The notes under the pieces: model-generated
The model's input: only the letters and a program-made list of their open reading frames with translations
Told to the model about the DNA's origin: nothing
Database searches by the model: none
Source of the DNA: Gossypium raimondii
Lineage: Eukaryota; Streptophyta; Magnoliopsida; Malvales; Malvaceae
Length of the DNA stretch: 64,000 nt
Assembly (NCBI RefSeq): GCF_025698545.1
Contig: NC_068575.1
Span: forward strand, 56,243,980 to 56,307,979
Direction of reading: 5' to 3'
In this document: piece by piece, positions 1 through 10,909 of the stretch
Numbering within the stretch: position 1 is the first letter of the stretch
How the letters are laid out: each line of letters starts with the position of its first letter
Translations under genes and position numbers: made by a program

Positions 1-12
1 TACAACCTGCAG

Positions 13-2448
13 GTGATCCTCTATGTTGCTGTTGCTTTGGTTTTGATATTCCCCTTTGACATTTTCTATTTTTCATCTCGTTACTTCTTGCTAAGAACAC
101 TCTGGCGTATAGCTCTCCCACTTCAGGCTAGTTTCTATTGTAGCTTTTTAAATTTTTTGTTTGGGTACTTGAGCTAGCAAGCTGCATTTGCAGATTAGCA
201 TTTCCTCATGTTGGGCGTATTTTTATCTTTAATGTTTGAAAATTTCCTTTTTAGTAACTATTACTCAGAGTTTTGCTGTGGCTGACATGCATTTACACTT
301 TTTACTTGTTTAATTCTTGTATAACAGCCAATTTCATTTCCTGACTTCTTCTTGGCTGATATTCTGACCTCCATGGCCAAGGTATGAACCTTTAACCTCA
401 TTTCATCTCCTTAAGCAAGTTGCTGTTTTCGTTTCTCCTAATAAGTAGATTGTACCAGTTAAAGGGCCAATGAAAATATTTTCTTGTACTTTGATACTCT
501 CATGGATTTTCATGCTGATTAGATGTATGCTATAGAACCAAAATTATTGGAGCCACTCTAAGTTTATGGTATTAATTTGGTTTTATAAGGCTTAGCTAAA
601 AAGGATTGGTTTTGCAAGTGGAGCTTTTTTTTATTTATTTAATTGCTTGTATTCTTTATTTTGTGAAGGTATTTTCAGATTTGGAGCGTTCAGTCTGTCG
701 AATGGTTCATCGCCAGGTAATTTTAATACTGATGATTTTCATGTAGGTTATTTATAGAAGGCTAAGAGCACTCTCAAATGTATTGTGTTGTGGTATTTTT
801 TGTTCATCTCAAACTGGCTGAAGATAAGACCGTCAATGCTCTTCTCAACAGCCTATCAGTTTCGCGGATTATTAATATTTGGGAGTTCTATGAAAAACAA
901 GTTGATGGTAGACCATTTTTCGAACATGGAGGAAAAGGATCATAAGGAAAGACTTGATGAATATGTGTAGTCATTACTCTTGTTTCTGGTTTTTGTGGGA
1001 GTTTAGAACCAATTTAACTTATGTTGTGTCTGTAATGCTTTAGAATACAGCTGTTTTTGAATTAATTGGATGAGGTCTTCTAATCAAACTAATGCTGGTG
1101 GTTATAGGCTCACTTTTTTTATCTATTTAGTTAAGATATACACAATGAGGGTATACTGTGTGTCTTTCTTATTAAGTATTAAATATGATTATGCTTAATT
1201 TGGATTTGGTCCATTCATATCGCAACATTGAACTGTTGAATCTCTTTGAATTGATGCAATGTTGATCTCCTTGGATGAATAAGATGAGGATTCTCTTGTC
1301 ATGTAGGTCGCAACAATCGCATGGTTTGAAGCGGACTCAGTTTGTGGCAGCCACTCAGTTGCAATTCCACTAGTGCTTGTTATTCCTTATATTTGGCGGC
1401 TACTGCAATGTCTGCGGCAGTACAAGGACACAAAAGAGAAACCAACTCTTTTTAATGGTAATACATCTAGGTACCTGGTGCTTACTATTTTTTTTATTAA
1501 TTTACATTTAGTCAGAATGGATATGGATATACAAACTGGTAAAATGTACAATGTATTGCCTAAAAAATATTTTCCTTGTGGATAACACATCATTGAACTT
1601 TGTCAGTGATTTCTATTGCTATTTCTTACCTTGGCTTATCTCATATTGGCTAAGTGACTATTTGCACCTGGATTCTTTTACCCATTTTTGTTTATCAGCT
1701 ATCTTTTTTATTCTAACCCAATTTGCATGTGGTTTCAGCTTTAAAATATTCAACAGCTGTCCCTGTGATTTTTCTCTCGGCTCTTAAATATCATGTTTCA
1801 CCTGATAGGTGGACATATGTTTATCGTCGCCTCTGGCTTTTTTCAAGTGTTGTCAACTCACTCTACTCATTTTATTGGGACATAACACGTGATTGGGACC
1901 TTAGGTGTGATAATATATTCCTTATATAGCTTTCGATTGTGAGGTCACATTGGCATTTCTTGCACCTAATTAAGTTAAATTTTAAATTTGGCATGTGGCA
2001 GTGTCTTCACCAGAATCTTCAAGTTCAACAAACCAAGTTTGTGCACCAATCTGTTCTATGGGCGAAGATGGGTAAGAATCTTTGTTGCTGATAATTATTC
2101 ACACATATTCATTTCACGACTCTTAATAGCACATCAATAGCTATAGTTTTTCATATGCATAATTATTTTTTTTCCTTTTTTGAAACTTGGTAGGTTTATT
2201 TTTGGGTTATCGGAAGCAACTTGATTTTGCGTTGCACATGGACATATAAACTGTCTGCTCATCTCCGCCACAACTACTTGACTGTGTTTATGGTCACTGC
2301 CTTAGAGATGCTAAGAAGGTTCCAATGGATATTCTTCCGAGTTGAAAATGAATGGAACAAAATTACCAAGTCCGGTTTTCAGATTCCGATGGTTGACATG
2401 CCAAGAGAGGAGGAAAAGTTACTGGGCTCAACTAATCACAATGTGTAG
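13..2448 (+). CDS. EXS (ERD1/XPR1/SYG1) family membrane protein, 3' part
   Basis: The gene enters from the left edge. Exons that join in frame are 13-126, 328-381, 669-716, 1307-1457, 1739-1904, 2002-2071 and 2194-2448 (stop TAG), giving 285 visible residues. The protein reads as the EXS domain of the plant family related to XPR1/SYG1/PHO1, with several membrane segments; recognisable stretches are SDLERSVCRMVHRQ, WFEADSVCGSHS, QCLRQYKDT, FYWDITRDWDL and RRFQWIFFRVENEW. Family members are membrane proteins linked to phosphate or solute transport and sorting; which substrate this one handles cannot be read from sequence. The tail after the EXS domain is short. The intron after residue LPLQ (126/127) appears to start with GC rather than GT. 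The SPX-type N-terminus, if any, is outside the window. Confidence 0.93.
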
Positions 2449-3974
2449 ATGATCATACAAGTCTCTCTCTGGCTGGCTTTAAGTAGCTTCAAATTAATTT
2501 CATTCTTTGCGCTGCTATGACTCATATTATTTCAGGCCTGAAGCAGTTGCTGCATTTTGGTTGCCCCTGTTTGACATTGATGATATGATATATGATATAT
2601 ACATACATATATATCTATAGGTTTGGACTTTCGTGCCTTAAGGCTTCTTGCGCAACAGTTTTGATTTTGAAAGCGGTTTAGATTAGATGTATAATATGAA
2701 TTTTTTTTTTACTGATATTGGAGAATTTTAGAAGTCTTAGATTTAAATTAGTTTTCATTGTTCGTCACTATGGGTAGTGTTTCAGGTTTTTGATATATAA
2801 CAATGCTCTGCTATGTTGGAAAAAGGAATAAAATTTGAGTGATGTGAAAGGTAAAAATAAATTAGTATGAACTAAAAGTTACCTAACTCATTGTATTTAA
2901 TTTAGGAAGCGTAAAACAAAATTGGATGTTGATTTTTTCTCGGGAAAATTATCCAAATAAATTTTCCTTCTTGCTCTTTTGGCAAAGGAGACAATGGATT
3001 TAATTTGATAAAATCTTTGCTAACAAGGTTTGGAAGTTGGGTAAGTGTGGTTATATTATATTATTTCTTTTCCTTAAAACACACAGTATAGCTTCTTAAC
3101 TTGTAATGTTTTTTAATTCCATAGCTAATCTGGAAAATAAGAAAACTAATTCGACAAGGAAAAAGGCTTTAACTTAAATTTAATCATAATTATAATAGTA
3201 AATAAAAATAATGGTATTTATTTATTTAAAAACATCTTTAAAATTTTAAAATATAACAATTTCAAAGTCTTAACTGTGTTGTTTGTTCGGAAAAGGAGAG
3301 GATCCTTGGGGGGAATGTTGTAGTGGTATTAGTTTTGCAGCCTCAATAATAGAACCAAATCAGATTGGAATTGAAGGGAGAGTTTTTCCTTTATTTTGGG
3401 GAAAGATCATGGAAAGCATTGCATTATTATATTCAATTTGAAAAGCTAAGTCCCAACACATTAATAACAGCTCACACCAACTTTAACTTTAACTCGTACC
3501 TTTCGTTGTTAAGTAATTACAACATGCAAAAATTGTTGGAAATATATTACTGCAAAATAAAATTATTAGCATTGATAGAAAATCAAATTGAATGTAAATA
3601 AATAAAACAATTACTATGTCGTGGAAGAATCACTACTTTAGAAGCATATTCGTCTTAATCGGTGTAATCGTGTAGTGGACATCATCCAAAGCAGGTGGGA
3701 CACAATTGGAGGGGTCACAGACGGTCCTGCTTAAAATCCAATTTCCTAGACAAAATTTCTCTCTTGTGTAATTCTGTAGAATACCGAAATTTAGAGAATA
3801 AAAGGATGAGAGAAACTAGTTTTCTCTTGTGTTTTATGAAAAATAAGAACAATGAACTCCTATTTATATTGTTTTTTGAACGGACAAAATGGTAAATTTC
3901 AAGAAGCAATTTCTTAAAAAATCTTAACAACAAAATTTTGGTTATGTCAAATGGTAACCATTTAAAAATTAATT
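2449..3974. other. Intergenic, AT-rich, no gene seen
   Basis: This is the 3' flank of the EXS gene. It has TA-rich stretches near 2585-2615 that may act in 3'-end formation, and no ORF with recognisable protein similarity. The short open frames around 3365-3900 look random. Confidence 0.6.
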
Positions 3975-4119
3975 GTGAGTTTGGATGGACGATGGGGTAT
4001 GTTGTAGTGCATTTAATTTACTTTTTATTTCAAGTTACAGTATTGTTATAATATTTAATATCACCGCCATCGCTATTTTTACCTAACCGTAGAAAAACAC
4101 ACCGCCCATACAAACTCAC
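3975..4119. mobile_element. MITE copy 1 (GTGAGTTTGGATG family)
   Basis: A 145-bp element starts GTGAGTTTGGATGG and ends CCCATACAAACTCAC, an imperfect terminal inverted repeat. It is flanked by ATT on both sides (3972-3974 and 4120-4122). It has no coding capacity. It shares its ends with the elements at 5908-6056 and 31936-32106. A 3-bp duplication suits a PIF/Harbinger-type MITE. Confidence 0.7.
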
Positions 4120-5907
4120 ATTCCTTAAATAAGTATAATGCCTACGTTACCAACTAAGGACAAAAGTAATTAGCTTTTTCTTAGGTGAATCCCAAAATGT
4201 CAAAACCTTTTCTCTATTCTTGTTAGTTTCTCTATCTACCAATCAATTTGCTGCTTTTTTTTTATAACTCCTTTTATTCTTTCAGTGCATTGAAAATATT
4301 AGGTTATAACATCTTAATTTTGGGCCTAGTCAGAGCAGTAGTTGTGGGATCACAAATTTGATATTGAAAAATTTATTTTATTATTATTTTAATGTCTACA
4401 GTAGGATACTAAAGTTGTGTGAAATTTTCATAAAGAAATTTTCTCGTTTGAGTGCTTAATTTGATAAAAAGGACTAAATCGTATAAGGTGCAAAACTTAA
4501 GGTCTAATTGATAAAGGCACTAAATAACTATAGAATTGAAAAGTATGAGCACTTGCTTGGAAATTATACCAATAGAAAAGTGAGGAGACAAAGATGGACA
4601 TGTAGTAGGTGGATTTGGTGAAGTTATTAAAAGGTTAAATTGGTAAATAAGATAATAGGTATAATAAGACAAAATAGCAAAAGCTATCATCTTTATTTTT
4701 CTTCTTCTTCAACCGTAATAGAGAAAAAAAGATGGCAGCCATGGAATAGGTTTCATTCGGCCAAGCTTTGGAGCTTGTTAGTTGAGTGGTTTTTGCCCCG
4801 TTTTTAGTGATTTCTATGTTTTCGAAGTCGTGATAATTCGATTTAGCTATCCCGTACCTTCATTTTCAAAACTGTTAAAGTTTGTGAATTTTTCTATTGT
4901 TGATAAAGTGTGTATTTTGATAATTGATGATAGAAAATACATCCTTGTTGTTAGATAAACAACATTTGTAAAGTGATTTTTGATAGAAATGTCGATTAGG
5001 GATTAAATTGAGAAATGTGATAAATTGTGTGGTAAAAGTGTGAATATGTGAAAAATGTGGGCTACTGTAAGTATGATAAATATTCGACTAGGCATGGGTA
5101 GCAAAGAAATTGAATGAATTTCATTTTATGAGCCAGGGGCAAAGGGGTAAAAGTGTAGATATGATAAAGTTTAGGGGTAAAAATATAATTTTACCAAAAA
5201 TATGAAATTAGGCTAATTTGAGTAGCATGATGAATAAATAAATTAAATGTGTCGTTATAGATCAAGGAAGCTGAGATTTGGAATTAGATCGGGGGAAAAA
5301 CAAGATAATCGAGTAATTAACTTATTTCGTCGTTTCATATTGAGGTAAGTTTGTATGTAAATAATGCATCGTTTTTACTTACGTTATCATATTTTATTAT
5401 GTTTTATGAAATGTGGCTGAGTATTGAATGAAATTGACAAGTATCGAAAAGTGAGAAATTTTTCGGTTGAACATTAGAAATTTCCCGATTTTATGACAAG
5501 TGACATGTCACTAGTGATTCAAGTGCGGTACTATGTGAAGGCCACTTTGTGAAGAAGGTAGCTTTGGCTACAAGGGTGGTACTATGTGCAGGCCATGGGG
5601 CATCCGTTATTATTCCGATGTGTTCAACGGGAAATGACTAAATGTAAACAAATATGACTATGTGATGAATAAGTGCAGGTACGCGTGTGTAAACTTATGA
5701 GCAATGTACTCGATATATGATCAAACTTTGGTAAGATTGATACGGAGTAAGTGTTACAATGAAAGTTACTATAAAGAAAACATGAAATAGTGAAATTTTG
5801 AAATAAAATAGTTTTGGACAACAGGGGTTGTGTGACTTTGAAAAATCACCAAAAATGGTGGAAACTGAAGTAAAAGTTGAATAAGATATGAAATTAAAGC
5901 TTATTGA

Positions 5908-6056
5908 GGGTGAGTTTGGATGAGCGGTGCGTTTACCTGTGTTTGTGTAAAAACAACGGTGGCGGTGAGATTAGATACTGTAGTGATACTGTAGCGTGAG
6001 ACAAAAAGCAAGCTAAACGCACTGCACCGCACCCAATCGCCCATCCAAGCCCACCC
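5908..6056. mobile_element. MITE copy 2, inserted in the solo LTR
   Basis: A 149-bp element starts GGGTGAGTTTGGATGAGCGG and ends CCCATCCAAGCCCACCC, with TGA on both sides (5905-5907 and 6057-6059). The related solo LTR at 15928-18461 has the uninterrupted sequence TTATTGAGTCTAG at 17129-17140, which is the paralogous empty site and confirms the insertion and its 3-bp duplication. Confidence 0.85.
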
Positions 6057-6538
6057 TGAGTCTATTTTCACATAAAAGAAACGGTATCAGTAAAAGAATT
6101 TCATATTATGAGATATTTGAATTTTTGTAGGACAGAGTCAGGATGATTTCGAAATCCCCTATTCTGACTTTGAAAAATCATTAAAAATTGTATAAAAATA
6201 ATTACGAGTTATAATTTATATGTTTGAAATTCTAAATGAATCCATTTTCGAGAAAAACAAACGGGAACAACATCCGAATCACGTACTAGGAGATAATTAA
6301 TTTTTAGTGAAGAAGGGTCGAAATTATTGGAAAGCAGAACAAGGACGACTTTAAAGAATAAACTGTACTTATTGGCTAAACCAAAAATTCTGAAAATTTT
6401 ATGGTAAGGAGATATGCCAGTCTAGTCTCAGGGAAAATTAGCAGAACTTAATTTGGAGTTCCGTAGCTCAAGATATAAATAATTTAGTGACTATGACTAT
6501 GAACATAAGTAAATAGTGGAACTATGTGCAATTATGAT

Positions 6539-6722
6539 CGGATTATCTTGAGAACATATTGTGAGGATTGATAAAAGCATGTTAATAAATTGCTTAGTAT
6601 TTACATACCAACTTACTAAACTATATAGCTCGGATTATCTTGAGAACATATTGTGAGGATTGATAAAAGCATGTTAATAAATTGCTTAGTATTTACATAC
6701 CAACTTACTAAACTATATAGCT
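6539..6722. repeat. 92-bp tandem duplication within the solo LTR
   Basis: Two adjacent copies, 6539-6630 and 6631-6722, both begin CGGATTATCTTGAGAAC and look identical by eye. The related LTR at 15928-18461 shows no such doubling, so it is a recent local event. Confidence 0.85.
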
Positions 6723-6994
6723 TACCCCATTCCTTTTCTTTTCCTATAGTGTCACAGATACTAGCTCGGGTTAGAGATCGTTGGAGATTCTATCACACTA
6801 TCAAGCTATTGATCGGTATCAATGTTTTCAAGCATTTTAAGTTTATGGCATGTATAGGGACTCAGTCATTTTGTGTATAAATAGTTTTAAATTAAATTAA
6901 ATTTTATGGCCTGGTTTTGTATGAATGCATGTGTTTGAGTCCGGTAACGCCTCGTACCCTGTTTTGGCGTCGAGCACGGATAAGGGTTGTTACA

Positions 6995-7932
6995 TAGATA
7001 AACCTCCAACTTAACTCCTCCTTTAAAAGAATTTTTTTTAACAAGCCAAAAATGTGATCCACAATTAAAGGTGTTTATAGGTTGGATCAGACTTAAACAT
7101 GATATTAATATATTTTATGTTTGTCCAAACCCGACCTAGCTTGAAATATGAGTCTAAAATTTTGCTCAAACTCGTCCATTTTTGCAAAAGATTAACTTAA
7201 ACTCATTTTAGACCCACTTATATTATATTTTTTTAAAAATATTTATATTATTTTAATATAAAATTTTTCTATTTATTAAATTTTTTATATAATCATCTTA
7301 ACATTATTTTAATGTTTACATTTGTGTAGTATTATATATTTTAATATATTATAAATTACATAATATATAAAATAACATAATATAAAGTATTGTGAACTTA
7401 AAAAACGAGTCGAGTCAAACTAGATTCAAGCCTTAAATATTCAAGTTCAAGCTCAGCTCATATTTTAAATAAACTTAATTTTTTTTGTTCAAACTCATTT
7501 TTCAAGCTTAATATTATCATTTAAATTCTATCAAATTTTGGATAAATATGAACAAATATCACGAAGAAGTAAATCCAGAATTAAGGAAATCCCCCCACCC
7601 CTCCACAAACAAAGCAAAACAAAAAGGCAAACGTATTATAATGCTATTCTTCTTTTCAGTTTCCGATGAAATGACAGAAGTAAGAAACAAGTAAACAAAG
7701 AACTCCAACTCTGAAGCGAAGTCCTTTTGTAAGTGGTTCCTTCTTTTTAGGCCCCTTCCAAAGAAGGTGACTCACGTAATACTAAATCGTGGCCTCTTTC
7801 TCAATCCCCTCTCACCACCCCACCACTATAAACCGCCAATACTGCTCCTCACACCACACTCGTGTCCTACATACCTCCCTTAAAATATAAAAACCTTTTC
7901 CCTTCACTGCTCAAAATCCTATTCAATCTCCC
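6995..7932. promoter_or_regulatory. Intergenic region and likely promoter of the LysM gene
   Basis: The left half is very AT-rich with no gene. Closer to the gene it turns C-rich, and a TATA-type box TATAAA lies at 7827-7832, about 100 bp upstream of the ATG at 7933. That spacing fits a plant core promoter with a 60-70 nt leader. Confidence 0.5.
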
Positions 7933-8301
7933 ATGGCTTCCAATCTTGCTGAGAGTCAGAGTTTTGGATTGACATCTATAGCTGAGGAAGAAGCTCGTTG
8001 GTGCTGTGTCCTTGTGTTGGTAACCCTGTTATTGCTCAACTCTTTCAAGGAAACTAACTATACCATAACAAAGGATGAGGATTATGATGGGAAAGGGGTG
8101 AGTCGTCGGGTGTTGGAGCGAGCGTGTGATGAAATCTATGTGGTTGCAGAAGGAGAAACCCTCCACTCCATTAGCGACAAGTGTGGGGATCCTTTTATAG
8201 TGGAGCACAACCCCCATATTCATGACCCTGATGATGTATTTCCCGGACTTCTCATCAAGATTACTCCTCTCTCTCTACCAACTCACTCATTTAGCCTCTA
8301 G
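7933..8301 (+). CDS. Small LysM-domain protein
   Basis: A single-exon ORF of 122 residues. Residues 25-36 are a hydrophobic segment (VLVLVTLLLLNS), which could be an uncleaved signal anchor. Residues 73-113 form one complete LysM module with the hallmark YVVAEGETLHSISDKCG, followed by PFIVEHNPHI and a closing DVFPGLLIKI. LysM modules bind N-acetylglucosamine polymers such as chitin or peptidoglycan. This size and layout match the short plant LysM proteins that lack a kinase domain, whose role is not well defined. The serine-rich tail SLPTHSFSL is short. The ATG context (TCTCCCATGGCT) is a good plant start and a TATA box lies about 100 bp upstream. Confidence 0.9.
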   Translation: MASNLAESQSFGLTSIAEEEARWCCVLVLVTLLLLNSFKETNYTITKDEDYDGKGVSRRVLERACDEIYVVAEGETLHSISDKCGDPFIVEHNPHIHDPDDVFPGLLIKITPLSLPTHSFSL

Positions 8302-9236
8302 CTTTCTTCCTATTTATCAATCACCAATTCCAAGGGAAACATGGGTTGTTCTTCATGATTTCATCATTGGCATCCATTGCTTCAAGCCTTCAACTTCTTG
8401 TCATTAGTAATTCCCGTTTTTATATAATCAGGACTAGGTAAGATGGAAACTTTCCCAAGGATTTTCTTTGGTTATTTTAGGTCAATTAATAAAAAAAAAC
8501 ATTGTTTTTAGTTATTACTTGGGAACAACTCTTAACTATGAGATACTAGAGATACATTACTTGCAACTCTGGTTTCCTTTCGAATATGATATAATACATA
8601 GTTTCTTTTTTTTCCCCTACATATATATTCACATTTAACCTAACTCAACATTGTTGGAACTACTGTCGTCACTCACTTGTAATAATTAGGGATGAAATCA
8701 ACATATACATTTTTCAAAACGTATTTTTTATTGAAGCTTTATCCATCATTGAATGATAACGTTATTAGCAAAACTTTATTACCGAGTCCATTTGTAGCTG
8801 CACAACCAAAATGATTTAAGTAAAAAATACAATGTGTTTGTAGAGTTTCTACAGTGATTTCTCACATTATGGCTTTTGTGGTACCTATTCATGATATTAG
8901 CTTTTGCTATGCTATCAGATCAGGAAAACACAATCGATTGGATTCCATAAAGTCCTGTCGGTCTTAGAGCTTGCAGTAATCCTTCTCTTTTCAATGAAAA
9001 TGATTTAAGATTGAAAAAAGAAAGAGATAGAACCAAGCAAAAGAATACAATGAAAACTAACTTACAGCATGCATTAATCCTACATAAATTAGCACATAAC
9101 AATGGTGACATTAACAACATGAGAGGTTAACACTACAAATTTCATTGCATTTTCATATAACATCAAAGGCAAAAACACTGAAATGCTCTTCTTAATGTTT
9201 GTTAACATATAGTAACTATATCCTTAGATGTCCATA
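8302..9236. other. Intergenic between LysM and URM1
   Basis: This holds the convergent 3' flanks of two genes. It is AT-rich and no conserved ORF was recognised. Confidence 0.6.
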
Positions 9237-10032
9237 TTATCCACCGTGCAATGTTGAGATAAAAACTACCAAATCCTTCTCTTCCAAGGTAGTATCAAGC
9301 TGGCCACTCAACTCCCAATCGCAGTCATTTACAAGGACAAGAACACCAGGTCTCCTGCATTAACCACAGACCACCATCAGTTAAATGGCTTGCCTTTAAG
9401 ATTACAATCCTAATTCAAAGACTAAACTTTTGCAACACTTACACAGACTCCCCTTTCATGAACATTTCAGGTCTCTCCTTGATCAAATTGGTACGAACCC
9501 AGGCTAGTAAATCCCTCATGCTTAACTGAGAAAAGCACAAAACAAAACCCAAGATTTTTTACTATAAGTCAGCATAGGTATATGTTACATTAAATTCCTC
9601 GTAAATTAAGCAGCTAAAAACATCCTGAGTTTGTACAAAAAACTGCATACCTTATCTGCTCCTTTTGGCAGATCAACGTTCACATTATGAATTTTAACAG
9701 ATTCGCATAAAAGCTCTAAGCCTCCACTGCATCGAACAATGAATAAACATTAAAAGAAGCAAGAATAAGTAAAATAAACTAGGGTTATTAGCTCAAGAAA
9801 AAAAAATTAGCTAGAAGCAGATTGAGCGCATAATTAGGAAATTTGAAGCAAACCCATGATTATTCTTATATATTTCCTTACCATTTTGATTGATTGTGGC
9901 ACACAGAGAATTAACAGTATCAAAAACAAGGCAAATTTATTTTATTTAAAAAAACAACAACGCAATTTCAAACCAAAACAAAAGCGAAAAACATGATTAA
10001 AAATCTTACCCGAATTCAAGGGTCAAATGCAT
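9237..10032 (-). CDS. URM1: Ubiquitin-related modifier 1 (URM1)
   Basis: Four exons on the minus strand, 10010-10032, 9651-9726, 9443-9525 and 9237-9354, total 300 nt and give 99 residues plus stop. All introns are GT-AG. The protein starts [14 protein letters not shown] and ends in the exposed di-glycine STLHGG, which is activated as a thiocarboxylate. URM1 has a beta-grasp fold; it donates sulfur for 2-thiolation of the wobble uridine in cytosolic tRNAs with the CTU1/CTU2 partners and can also be attached to proteins. The full family length (99-101 residues) and intact C-terminus indicate a working gene. It is the only complete URM1 here: the tandem duplication breakpoint falls in intron 3, so copy B (30656-31282) lacks exon 4. 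Confidence 0.96.
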
Positions 10033-10584
10033 TTTGAACAAATTTTGCAGAAATTCAAGAAAACCTAATCGTGATTTTACGAGGTGCCGCTTTGTATTCA
10101 CGCAATAATTACTTTTCAAGGCGTCGTTGCATGATATATTGAATCATCAATTCTTTGGGCTGGTAATTTCTGGGCTTCAAATTCTTGTAAATGGGCCTCG
10201 CTTGAATAAACATATCCATTTATTAAAATATTTTCAACTTATTTATTAAATCGTCTGAACTCGCATAGTCAATGCTTGCTCATTGAAGTGCAATCTTGTG
10301 CCCCAGTTTCCATTTTTAGATTTATGATCGATACTCTGTTTTCATCACATTAGTCAAGAGCATTATGTACAGACTGTAACCAAAATTAGTGATATCCTAC
10401 ATTACAGTATAATGCATACACACCTTTTTCGATGCGCCATCTCCATCTCAACTTCTCTGCTAAAAGGAAAAAAAAAGTTAATTGATTGGCTGTTTGCTAA
10501 TCTGGTTTTCTTCCAAAATTTCAAATTTTGGTGAAGATTGACCATCAGTGGGCTTGTTTGTGACTTGATAAAGTTTGTTAATCA
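10033..10584. promoter_or_regulatory. Head-to-head promoter region of URM1 and PEX16 copy A
   Basis: A 552-bp spacer separates the URM1 start codon (minus strand) from the degraded PEX16 start (plus strand), so the ancestral pair was divergently transcribed. Copy B keeps the URM1-proximal half up to about 31935, where a MITE and a larger TIR element replace the rest and PEX16 exon 1. Confidence 0.6.
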
Positions 10585-10909
10585 ATGGAGGCTAATAAGA
10601 CATGGGTTAAGGAGGAATAAAGACTACGTGCACGCCTTGCAATATCTTGCCAATGTAAGCTTTTCTCTGTATGCATCTTTTTCCACTTGTTTTTTTTTTT
10701 TTTTGTTGTTGTAAGCTTTGATTTATTATACAAGAAAAAGCAGTATTCTGCTACAAGAAAACATCAAACAACTGATCTATACACCAACAATCAACAAATC
10801 AAATCACCTATACGTCAACTAATGCCCCACACTTGACAGACAAGGTTATTTACAGTATCATTTCTATTGATTTTAGGAGTTGACAATCTAACTCTTACAA
10901 TGTCTTTAA

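Larger units (their letters stand above)
4305..6994. mobile_element. Solo LTR of a Ty3-gypsy-type retrotransposon, older copy
   Basis: It starts TATAACATCTT (degenerate TGTAACA) and ends GGGTTGTTACA. It is flanked by TAGGT (4300-4304) and TAGAT (6995-6999), a 5-bp target duplication with one mismatch. Long stretches match the solo LTR at 15928-18461, notably the segment containing AAAGAAACGGT and the terminal motif CGCCTCGTACCC. No gag or pol is present, so it is a solo LTR left by LTR-LTR recombination. It is enlarged by a MITE (5908-6056) and a 92-bp tandem duplication (6539-6722). Confidence 0.8.
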
